A stretch of 55,364 bases of DNA, taken from positions 1-55,364 of the forward strand of contig NZ_FKBR01000031.1 of assembly GCF_900078335.1 (NCBI RefSeq), written 5' to 3'. Source of the DNA: Bordetella trematum (lineage in GTDB: Bacteria; Pseudomonadota; Gammaproteobacteria; Burkholderiales; Burkholderiaceae_B). The translations under genes were made by a program, and so were the position numbers. Shown here piece after piece: positions 1 to 7,047 of this stretch. The number at the start of each line of letters is the position of its first letter. Position 1 is the stretch's first letter. The notes under the pieces are model-generated. The model was not told the origin of the DNA. It did no database searches and saw only the letters and a list, made by a program, of their open reading frames with translations.

Positions 1-11
1 GAAGGGGGCGA

Positions 12-39
12 ACTATAGCACGCTTTTCGGACTTGTCAA
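12..39 (-). promoter_or_regulatory. Sigma-70 promoter firing left, out of the window
   Basis: On the minus strand there is a perfect TTGACA (-35, bases 39-34), a 16-nt spacer and TATAGT (-10, bases 17-12), followed by a GC-rich discriminator (TCGCCCCC). A GC-rich discriminator is typical of stringently controlled stable-RNA promoters. The element closely resembles the tRNA-Arg promoter at 53240-53267: both share GACAAG, CGAAAA and GCTATA at equal spacing. The transcript would start within the first few bases of the window, so a tRNA or other stable RNA just to the left is inferred. Confidence 0.7.
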
Positions 40-97
40 AACAATACCCGGAATTGCCCTGACAGGGTTTGCCCGGCATCGGCGCAACATCGCCCCA

Positions 98-111
98 CCT
101 CTATATAGAGG
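98..111. other. 14-bp perfect palindrome in the left intergenic region
   Basis: CCTCTATATAGAGG reads the same on both strands. It lies between the outward promoter at the left edge and the terminator of the CoA-transferase gene. It could be an operator or part of a larger fold; nothing nearby assigns it. Apart from this, the promoter and the terminator, I see nothing in bases 1-228. Confidence 0.3.
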
Positions 112-163
112 CCATTGTGCGCGGGAAGTTCCCTCCCCTTTCCCCGCACCAACCGGGGCACAA

Positions 164-187
164 GAAAAAAAAGGGCCGCGAGGCCCT
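164..187 (-). terminator. Rho-independent terminator of the acetyl-CoA hydrolase gene
   Basis: Read on the minus strand: stem AGGGCC, loop TCGC, stem GGCCCT, followed by a run of T. It lies about 40 bases after the stop codon at 229 and closes the leftward transcript. Confidence 0.8.
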
Positions 188-228
188 GAAAGGGGCTGCC
201 CCATGCAGCCCGAGAGACACCGGAATGA

Positions 229-1746
229 TCAGGCGACGCGACGCGTGGACGCGCCGGGAGTGCGCATGGAGCCGCTGGCTTCATAACGCTGATGCCAGGC
301 CAGGGCCTCCTCCAGCACATGCGGGGTTTGCCCGCCACGGCGGCAAGCGCGCTCGAAGTAATCGAGCAAGGCTTCTCTATAAGAGGGGTGCACGCAATTG
401 GCGATGATGCGGCGGGCGCGTTCGCGCGGAGCCAACCCGCGCAAGTCGGCCAGCCCGCACTCCGTCACCAGGATATCGACATCGTGTTCGGTATGGTCCA
501 CGTGGGCCACCATCGGCACCACGCTGGAAATATCGCCTCCCTTGGCCATGGACTTGCTGACAAAGATGGAGAGATGGGCGTTGCGGGCGAAATCCCCCGA
601 GCCTCCGATACCGTTCATCATCTGCGTGCCGCCCACGTGAGTGGAATTGACGTTGCCGTAGATATCGAATTCCAGCGCTGTATTGATGGCGATGATCCCC
701 AGGCGACGCACGAGCTCAGGCGCGTTGCTGATTTCCTGCGGACGCAGCACCAGGCGATCCCGATAATGGGCCATGTTGTCGAGCAGGCGCTCATAGACAG
801 GCTGAGACACCGTAATCGATGAGGCAGACGCGAACGCCAGCTTGCCGCTGTCGAGCAAAGCGATGGCGCTGTCCTGCAACACTTCGGAGTACATCACCAG
901 GTTTTCGAAGTCGGCCTCGCCGAAGCCATGAAGCACGGCATTGGCGATGGTGCCGATGCCGGCCTGCAGGGGCAGCAGCGAGCGTGTCAGGCGGCCGGCC
1001 TGAACCTCGCCCTCCAGGAATCGCACGATATGCCCGGCAATCTGATCGGTTTCGGCATCCGGAGGCAAAGCGTTGGAAGGGCTGTCCGGCTCACGGGTAT
1101 AAACGATGGCAGCAATCTTGGCAGGATCCACCGCAATGGTGGTCGAGCCTATGCGTTGATCTGCCTTGAGCAAGGGAATGGGCTGGCGCAGGCCGCGCAC
1201 ATCCGGCAGGTAGATATCGTGCAGGCCTTCGATGCTGGCCGGCACGCTTTCATTGATTTCGACGATGACCACGCTGGCCTGCTCGACGAAGGAGGCCGAG
1301 TTGCCCACCGACATGGTCGGCACCAGCGAGCCATCCTCGGCGATGGCGGCCGCCTCGATGATGGCCACATCGACGGGCTTGAGGTGGCCGCTGCGCAGTT
1401 GCTCGACGGTTTCCGACAGGTGCTGATCGATGAAACACACCTCGCCCTGATTGATCTTGCGACGCAGCGTGGTGTCCACCTGAAACGGCAGCCGGCGCGC
1501 CAGCACATCGGCCTGCGTCAACAGCTTGTCGGTATCGTGCCCCAGCGAGGCACCTGTGATCAGGGTGATCTTCAGGGGATCCTGGCGGGCTCGCTCGGCG
1601 AGCGCGGCCGGCACGGCCTTGCAATCCCCGGCTCGGGTAAAACCGCTCATGCCGACGGTCATGCCGTTCTTGATCAACTGGGCGGCAGTGCGCGCGCTGG
1701 TCACTCGCGAGCGCAGGCCCGCATGACGGATTCGTTCGAGGTCCAT
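229..1746 (-). CDS. Acetyl-CoA hydrolase / CoA-transferase family protein
   Basis: This 505-residue protein belongs to the acetyl-CoA hydrolase/transferase family (Cat1/AarC/ScpC type). Members usually move CoA between acetyl-CoA or propionyl-CoA and succinate in the cytoplasm, and some act as hydrolases. The family glutamate that forms the glutamyl-CoA intermediate fits E288 in MYSEVLQDS, after the GIGTIANAV loop at about 263-271. A C-terminal glycine-rich segment (NGIGGSGDFARNA) also fits. The length matches the family (about 500). The open frame runs 238 codons further upstream, but only ATG 1746 (MDLERI) gives a family-like N-terminus; the extension is antisense to the LysR gene. A divergent LysR regulator lies 225 bp away and is the likely controller. 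The exact substrate pair cannot be read from sequence. Confidence 0.88.
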   Translation of the reverse strand: MDLERIRHAGLRSRVTSARTAAQLIKNGMTVGMSGFTRAGDCKAVPAALAERARQDPLKITLITGASLGHDTDKLLTQADVLARRLPFQVDTTLRRKINQGEVCFIDQHLSETVEQLRSGHLKPVDVAIIEAAAIAEDGSLVPTMSVGNSASFVEQASVVIVEINESVPASIEGLHDIYLPDVRGLRQPIPLLKADQRIGSTTIAVDPAKIAAIVYTREPDSPSNALPPDAETDQIAGHIVRFLEGEVQAGRLTRSLLPLQAGIGTIANAVLHGFGEADFENLVMYSEVLQDSAIALLDSGKLAFASASSITVSQPVYERLLDNMAHYRDRLVLRPQEISNAPELVRRLGIIAINTALEFDIYGNVNSTHVGGTQMMNGIGGSGDFARNAHLSIFVSKSMAKGGDISSVVPMVAHVDHTEHDVDILVTECGLADLRGLAPRERARRIIANCVHPSYREALLDYFERACRRGGQTPHVLEEALAWHQRYEASGSMRTPGASTRRVA

Positions 1747-1922
1747 GGTGTCTCCAGACTTCCGAAGCCGGCGCGGCCGGGTCCACGGCATGGTGCAGAT
1801 AACGTCTGTCTCCTGATGCCTGGACACCGTCTGCGCGGCGTTTTTGCAGTCGTCGCCAGCGGCTCGTGGCTCGCGGGTAACGGTATGCAGCGGAGTATAG
1901 GAAGCCGTGACGAAAACTCGTA

Positions 1923-1937
1923 ATGACTTAAAATCAT
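1923..1937. promoter_or_regulatory. LysR-type T-N11-A operator
   Basis: ATGACTTAAAATCAT is an inverted repeat (ATGA/TCAT, 7-nt centre) containing the T-N11-A pattern bound by LysR regulators. It sits about 35 bp before the LysR start and about 177 bp before the divergent CoA-transferase start, where autoregulation and control of the divergent gene are common. The binding protein is inferred to be the adjacent regulator. Confidence 0.55.
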
Positions 1938-1971
1938 CGAAATCAGTCGTTTTTTTCATTATTTGAAGATC

Positions 1972-2883
1972 ATGGATATCCGCGCCCTGCGTTACTTCGT
2001 GGAAACGGTACGCTGCGCCAGCTTCACGCAGGCGGCCAAGAATCTCTTCGTGACCCAATCGACCGTCAGCAAGATGATTCGCCAGCTCGAGGAGGAGGTC
2101 GGCACGCCCCTGCTGATCCGCGACGGGCACACGGCGCGCCCCACCGACACCGGCCGCATTGTCCATGAGCGTGGCGTGCAGATCCTGGGCGCCATGCGCC
2201 AGCTGAACGCCGAGCTGCGCGAGGCCACGGCGCTGACCAAGGGCGAGCTGGAAGTGGGCATTCCCCCCATGATCAACGTCTTGTTCATCCCGGTGGTGCA
2301 GTGCTTTCGCGAACGCCACCCGCAGATCCGCTTGAGCCTGCGCGAAGGCACCGGCCAGGAAGTCGAGCGGCTGGTCGGCGCCGGTGAACTGGAGATCGGC
2401 GCGACCGTGCTGCCAGTGGCCTCGCCCGGCCCCTTGCAGGCACAGCGCTTCGGCAGCCATCCGCTCTGGGTAGTGGGGCCGGCGGACGTGGCCTGGGCCG
2501 GCAAGAAGACTCTCTCGCTATCCGCCCTGCGCGATGTCCCTTTGCTGATCCCGACCGAGGACTTCGCACTGACGCGCCGGCTGCGCCAGGCCTGCGAAGG
2601 CGCCGGCTTCGAGCCCAACATCGCCGCCCAGAGCGCCCATTGGGACTTTCTGGCGGGCATGGCGGCAGCCGGCCTGGGCACAGCCATCCTGCCCGAGCCG
2701 CTGGTGCAGCGCCTGAAAACCCGCGGCCTGGCGCTCGCGCGACTGGCGCGCAGCGGTGTGCAATGGGAGCCCGGGCATATCTGGGTGCGCGACCGCTACC
2801 TCTCCTTCGCCGCGCGCGCCTGGCTGGCCGTCTGCGGCGAAGTGCTGCAGGGAGAAGCCGCCGCAGACAAACCCGCGGCCTGA
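1972..2883 (+). CDS. LysR-family transcriptional regulator
   Basis: This 303-residue protein has the LysR layout. An N-terminal winged helix-turn-helix (about 1-60, MDIRALRYFVETV then SFTQAAKNLFVTQSTVSKMI) is followed by a linker helix and a type-2 periplasmic-binding-like effector domain (about 90-295). ATG 1972 gives the canonical LysR start; an in-frame TTG nine bases earlier is possible but less likely. It diverges from the acetyl-CoA hydrolase/transferase gene, and a T-N11-A palindrome lies between them, so it probably regulates that gene and itself. The effector is unknown; a CoA ester or organic acid would fit the context. Confidence 0.9.
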   Translation: MDIRALRYFVETVRCASFTQAAKNLFVTQSTVSKMIRQLEEEVGTPLLIRDGHTARPTDTGRIVHERGVQILGAMRQLNAELREATALTKGELEVGIPPMINVLFIPVVQCFRERHPQIRLSLREGTGQEVERLVGAGELEIGATVLPVASPGPLQAQRFGSHPLWVVGPADVAWAGKKTLSLSALRDVPLLIPTEDFALTRRLRQACEGAGFEPNIAAQSAHWDFLAGMAAAGLGTAILPEPLVQRLKTRGLALARLARSGVQWEPGHIWVRDRYLSFAARAWLAVCGEVLQGEAAADKPAA

Positions 2884-2945
2884 GCCTCCCTACCCGCTTT
2901 GCACCCGCCCTTGGTATGCTGGTCTTACCTTTTAAGGCACAGATC

Positions 2946-5297
2946 ATGACACCCCTTACCCAAGGCTGGCGTGTTTTCCTCCCGCTGCTGATGCTGTGGC
3001 TGGCCCTGCTGCCCGCGCCGGCCAGCGCGCAACCACCGGCCGACGAGGCCGAAGCGATTCTGAGTGAGGCACGCCGCCAGCTCGATGGCCTGCGCAAGAG
3101 CCTGCCCGAGCTGGAAAACGACGACATCCTGGTGAAACGTCGCAGCGAGGCGCTGGAAATCCAGGCCCAGGCCAATGCCGCCGCCACTACCCTCACGCCG
3201 GAACTAGCCGGCGTCAGTGCGCGGCTGGCCGAACTAGGCCAGGCGCCGGAAGGCCAGAGCGAGGCGGGCGACGTGGCCCGCCAACGCGCCCAGCTCGAGC
3301 GCGACAGCCGCAACCTGGACAGCCAGCTGAAGCTGGCCCGCCTGCTGGCCGTGGAGGCCCAGCAGACCGCCGAGCAGATCTCAGCCATGCGCCGGGAGCA
3401 GTTCCAGGCCAGCCTGGGCGAGCGTCGTGGTTCGGTACTGTCGGCCGCGTTCTGGCGAGAGCTGAAAACCGAGGCGCCGCAGGATCAGCAACGCCTGAAC
3501 GACATGCTGGACAAGGTCGCCGAGCTGATCAACGTCACGCCGGGCCGCGTCTGGGCCATGCTGGTCGCCCTGGTCGCCCTGGTGCTGGCGCTGCGTTACT
3601 GGGTCAGCCGCAAGATCCTGCAGCTGACCGCGACACGGGTGCCTCCCGGACGCCTGCGGCGCTCGTTGCTGGCAGTGACCTTGGTCGCGTTGTCGAGTCT
3701 CACCCCTCCCCTGATCGCCGCCCTGTTTGCCAGCGGCCTGACCTGGGAGGGCGAAGCAGCGGCGGATACCCGCGCCTTGCTGACCGATTTGATCGAGATC
3801 GCCGCCGTTGGCGGCTTTGTCGCCGGCCTGGGCCATGCGCTGCTGTCGCAGCGCCGACCCTCCTGGCGCCTGCTGCCGTTGCCCGATGACTTCGTGGCGG
3901 GTCTGCGCTGGCTGCCCCTGACCCTGGGCGTGCTGGTGGTCGCGACCTGGGCAGCCGAACGCCTGCCCGGCCTGATCAATGCCAGCCTGATCGGCACCAT
4001 TGCCCTGAGCAATCTGGTCGCTGCCCTGATGGCCATCGTGATGATGATCGCGCTGGGCCGCGCCGAACGCCTGCGTCGCCGCGCCAACGAAGCGCCGGCC
4101 CGCCCCCTGTGGCTGGTCGCCCTGGAGACTCTGGCCTGGCTCAGCCTGGTCGCCAGCCTGCTGGCGCTGCTGTCGGGCTATTCGGCGCTTGGCAGTTTCC
4201 TGGTGCGCCAGACGCTCTGGTCTGTGGTGGTGCTGGCCAGCGCCTATCTCGTGGCGGTGCTGGTCGATGACGGCTTCAGCACCCTGTTGCGCGTGGCGCC
4301 AGGCGCCGAAAGCCAGGCGCTGCACGCGCGGCTGCGCAGCCAGACCGCGGTACTGCTGTCGGGGCTGGGGCGCATGATGATCATCCTGATTGCCGTGGTG
4401 CTGCTGGCCGAGCCCTTCGGCGAAGCGCCCGTCGACCTGATGCAGCGCCTGAGCCGTCTGTATGAGGGATTGCAGATCGGCGAGATCAATATCCGCCCCG
4501 GCGCAGTGGCCCAGGCGCTGCTGGTGCTGGCCGTCGCCCTGCTGGTTGTACGGCTGGTCAAGCACTGGCTGGCGCAGCGTTATCTGCCGACCACCGAACT
4601 GGATCCGGGCATGCAGACATCGGCCGCCACCCTGTTCGGGTATGCCGGCGCGGTGCTGGCCGTTTCGCTGGCGTTGTCGGCGCTGGGCATCGGTCTGGAG
4701 CGGGTCGCCTGGATCGCCAGTGCGCTGTCAGTGGGGATCGGTTTCGGCTTGCAGGCCGTGGTGCAGAACTTCGTGTCCGGGCTCATCCTGCTGGCCGAGC
4801 GCCCTGTGAAGGTGGGAGACTGGGTCTCGCTGGGAGGGATCGAGGGCGACATTCAGCGCATCAATGTCCGCGCCACCGAAATCCAGATGAGCGACCGGTC
4901 TACCGTGATCGTGCCGAATTCCGAGTTCATCACCAAGACGGTGCGCAATGTCACCCATGCCAATCCTATGGGCGTGGTGCAGATCAAGCTTCCCATGCCA
5001 CTGTCGAGCAACGCCGAGCAGGTGCGCCAGATCATGCTGCAGGCTTTTGTCGACCAGGCCGACATCCTGGACACTCCCGAGCCGCAGGTCTATCTGGACG
5101 GCATCGAGAACAGCCAGCTGGTCTTCAATGCCCGGGGTTATGTCAGCTCGCCGCGCAACGCCTACGGCGTGCGCAGCGCGCTGCTGTTCACCATCCTGAA
5201 GGCCCTATCCGATGCGGACGTCGCCATGGCGGCATCGAACACCCTGGTGCTGCGCAACCTGCCGGAACCGGCCTCGACGCCCGCCGCATCATCTTAA
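2946..5297 (+). CDS. Large MscS-family mechanosensitive channel (DUF3772 type)
   Basis: This 783-residue inner-membrane protein has a signal peptide (about 1-28, ending APASA), a charged helical periplasmic region (about 30-180) resembling DUF3772, about ten hydrophobic segments, and a C-terminal MscS core. The core includes the pore-lining and beta-domain sequence GIGFGLQAVVQNFVSG starting near residue 598, then RPVKVGDWV and VPNSEFITK. Such channels relieve turgor during hypo-osmotic shock. ATG 2946 was chosen because it opens directly into a signal peptide; the open frame continues upstream only as a shadow of the LysR gene. An ATG at 2916 would add ten residues. Its stop overlaps that of the convergent TauE-like gene. 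Confidence 0.87.
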   Translation: MTPLTQGWRVFLPLLMLWLALLPAPASAQPPADEAEAILSEARRQLDGLRKSLPELENDDILVKRRSEALEIQAQANAAATTLTPELAGVSARLAELGQAPEGQSEAGDVARQRAQLERDSRNLDSQLKLARLLAVEAQQTAEQISAMRREQFQASLGERRGSVLSAAFWRELKTEAPQDQQRLNDMLDKVAELINVTPGRVWAMLVALVALVLALRYWVSRKILQLTATRVPPGRLRRSLLAVTLVALSSLTPPLIAALFASGLTWEGEAAADTRALLTDLIEIAAVGGFVAGLGHALLSQRRPSWRLLPLPDDFVAGLRWLPLTLGVLVVATWAAERLPGLINASLIGTIALSNLVAALMAIVMMIALGRAERLRRRANEAPARPLWLVALETLAWLSLVASLLALLSGYSALGSFLVRQTLWSVVVLASAYLVAVLVDDGFSTLLRVAPGAESQALHARLRSQTAVLLSGLGRMMIILIAVVLLAEPFGEAPVDLMQRLSRLYEGLQIGEINIRPGAVAQALLVLAVALLVVRLVKHWLAQRYLPTTELDPGMQTSAATLFGYAGAVLAVSLALSALGIGLERVAWIASALSVGIGFGLQAVVQNFVSGLILLAERPVKVGDWVSLGGIEGDIQRINVRATEIQMSDRSTVIVPNSEFITKTVRNVTHANPMGVVQIKLPMPLSSNAEQVRQIMLQAFVDQADILDTPEPQVYLDGIENSQLVFNARGYVSSPRNAYGVRSALLFTILKALSDADVAMAASNTLVLRNLPEPASTPAASS

Positions 5298-6064
5298 AAA
5301 ATGGCGCGCCAAAGGGTAAGCGAGGCCGGCAAGAACATGCCCAGGCCGGCGATGATCAACAGCACGAATACCATGCGCTTGACGGTATCGACCGAGTCCG
5401 CCGTGGCATAGCGCCGTACCAGCCAGGTCAACCCTACCACCACCGGAAACGCTTCCAGGCTCATCCACAGGGTGTTGGCATGCAGGGTCCCCTGCGCCAC
5501 GACCATGCTGGTGCGCAGCACGCCATTGGCCGCAAACAGCACCAGAAGCGAATTGCGGATCATCGCCAGCGGCAGGGGTTGCCGGTAGAAGTGATAGACC
5601 ACGGGCGGCCCGGCGCTGGAAAACAAGCCGCCCAGCAAACCCGACACTACCCCGAAAAAGACAAAGGACAGCCGGGAAGAGAGTTGTTTCAGCGCACGCG
5701 CCTGTAGCACCAGCATGAAAGCGCAGGCCAGAATAGTCAGGCCCAGCAGCCATTGCAGCACGACCGCCATGCTTCCCTGGATATAGTCCAGGGCGATCAC
5801 GCCCAGGCCCACTCCGATCAGGCTGCTGACCAGCGTCGGCCAGAGCAGCTTCCAGTTGACCTGCGGCCGGCTGCGGCCCAGCACCACCAGGGCATTGATG
5901 AGCGTCAGGATGCTGACGGTGTTGGCCATGTCCGGCAACGGCGCCAGGGCGAAGATCCCGCTCAGCCCGAGCAGCACCAGGCCGAAGGCAAAGCCCGTCA
6001 TCGTCTGGGCATAGGTCGCCAGCGCCACGGCCAGCAGGAACAGCAGATGATCCAGCGCGCTCAT
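5294..6064 (-). CDS. TauE/SafE-family membrane permease
   Basis: This 256-residue integral membrane protein has about eight hydrophobic segments arranged as two four-helix repeats. The first repeat carries ATYAQTMTGFAFGLVLLG and the second FFGVVSGLLGGLFSSAGPP, the glycine-rich signature of the TauE/SafE (DUF81) family. Members export sulfite, sulfoacetate or related anions; the substrate here is unknown. ATG 6064 (MSALDHLL) fits the family length; an upstream alternative at 6088 adds eight residues. The stop codon shares bases TTAA with the stop of the convergent MscS gene. No transcriptional partner is evident; 218 bp without a recognisable gene separate it from the exonuclease upstream. Confidence 0.85.
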   Translation of the reverse strand: MSALDHLLFLLAVALATYAQTMTGFAFGLVLLGLSGIFALAPLPDMANTVSILTLINALVVLGRSRPQVNWKLLWPTLVSSLIGVGLGVIALDYIQGSMAVVLQWLLGLTILACAFMLVLQARALKQLSSRLSFVFFGVVSGLLGGLFSSAGPPVVYHFYRQPLPLAMIRNSLLVLFAANGVLRTSMVVAQGTLHANTLWMSLEAFPVVVGLTWLVRRYATADSVDTVKRMVFVLLIIAGLGMFLPASLTLWRAIF

Positions 6065-6282
6065 GCCCGGAACGACCGGACAAAGCACGGCAGACAGGCA
6101 GCGAAGCTCGGTGACAGGGGGAGAAAGTCGGCGGGCAGGCGCACAAAGGCACTACTGACCGACGGCGCAATACAAGAGGGCATGGGCGGCGCGGCGGACG
6201 AGTCAAGGCAAAGAAAGGCAGTGTACAGAAGACCCTGCCCCCTCGCAGGCGACCTGTTCAGCTCGGCGTCAGGCGCCGGATT

Positions 6283-6948
6283 TCAGCGCCCTTTGCCGGT
6301 CAGCCGGGCGCGTGCGGCCAGGGCGACGGCCACGGTGGTATGCACATCGGCCAGCGCCCGGTGCGTCGGCGTCGACGCCCCCAGGTGGGCGGCCAGCACA
6401 CCCAGTTTGTGCGAGGCCAGCTCGGGCCAGGCTCGCCTGGCCAGTTGCAGCGTGCAGTGGATATCCGGGTCGAACACCCGCGCATGGCGTTGCGCCGTGG
6501 CGCGCAGGAAACGCGAATCGAACGAGGCGTTGTGGAAAAACATCGGGGCGCCCCGGGCAAAATCCAGGAAGGCATCGAGCGTCTCGGCGATGGGCCGGCC
6601 GTCGCGCTCGACCTCATCCTGCGAGATGCCGGTCAGGCGAGCGATGAAGGAAGGCACCCGGCCCTCGATGCGTACCACCTGGCTGTACTCGCCCTCGATG
6701 CCCCCTTCCGGATGCACCCGGACGGCAGCAAATTCGAGGATTTCGCAGGAAGCCGGCGACAACCCCGTGGTTTCCAGGTCGGCCACCACGAAAGGGACAT
6801 TGAGCGCGGCCAGCGCGCGTGCGGTGGTGTCGGCGGCAGGCGTCACGCGGCGCCGGGAAGGGAAGTAAGCCAAGCCAGGCTCCGTAGAAAGACTGAACGA
6901 ATCCACAAGGCGGCATTGTAGGAGGTCGCCGCAAGCATGTAGCCACAC
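6283..6948 (-). CDS. 3'-5' exonuclease, DEDDh (DNA polymerase III epsilon-like) family
   Basis: The protein carries the DnaQ-like exonuclease motifs: Exo I FVVADLETTGL (catalytic Asp and Glu), Exo II FFHNASFDSRFL (Asp) and Exo III HRALADVHTT (His and Asp of DEDDh). It should remove nucleotides from 3' ends using two metal ions. It is a stand-alone exonuclease of about 200 residues, not the full replicative epsilon subunit. The start is uncertain. There is no ATG before the domain; GTG 6948 gives 221 residues, and GTG 6906 or 6846 would be shorter with no clear ribosome site. It diverges from acnB, and the acnB operator abuts its upstream edge. Confidence 0.82.
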   Translation of the reverse strand: MWLHACGDLLQCRLVDSFSLSTEPGLAYFPSRRRVTPAADTTARALAALNVPFVVADLETTGLSPASCEILEFAAVRVHPEGGIEGEYSQVVRIEGRVPSFIARLTGISQDEVERDGRPIAETLDAFLDFARGAPMFFHNASFDSRFLRATAQRHARVFDPDIHCTLQLARRAWPELASHKLGVLAAHLGASTPTHRALADVHTTVAVALAARARLTGKGR

Positions 6949-6955
6949 CCCTCAA

Positions 6956-6976
6956 GTCTTATATAAGATATAAGAC
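6956..6976. promoter_or_regulatory. Operator-like inverted repeat upstream of acnB
   Basis: Arms GTCTTATAT (6956-6964) and ATATAAGAC (6968-6976) are perfect inverted repeats around AAG. The element sits 2 bp upstream of the acnB -35 box. A degenerate copy in the same position precedes acnA (12935-12955). The position suggests a transcription factor controlling aconitase levels; the factor is not identifiable here. Confidence 0.65.
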
Positions 6977-6978
6977 AT

Positions 6979-7008
6979 TTGCTACGCACTGGTGGTTGGT
7001 TCTACAAT
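6979..7008 (+). promoter_or_regulatory. acnB promoter
   Basis: TTGCTA (-35, 6979-6984), an 18-nt spacer and TACAAT (-10, 7003-7008) lie 39 bp before the acnB ATG. The acnA upstream region aligns with this block, including a TTGCGT in the -35 position. The call rests on hexamer similarity only. Confidence 0.6.
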
Positions 7009-7047
7009 GCGGCCACCTCCTACCAACCGACACTACGCAGGCTACTC

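Noticed and set aside
1747-2460. N-terminal extension of the acetyl-CoA hydrolase frame
   Set aside because: It runs antisense through the LysR gene and across the promoter region; the family N-terminus starts at 1746.
2640-2945. N-terminal extension of the MscS-family frame
   Set aside because: It overlaps the LysR gene in another frame and would bury the signal peptide inside the protein.
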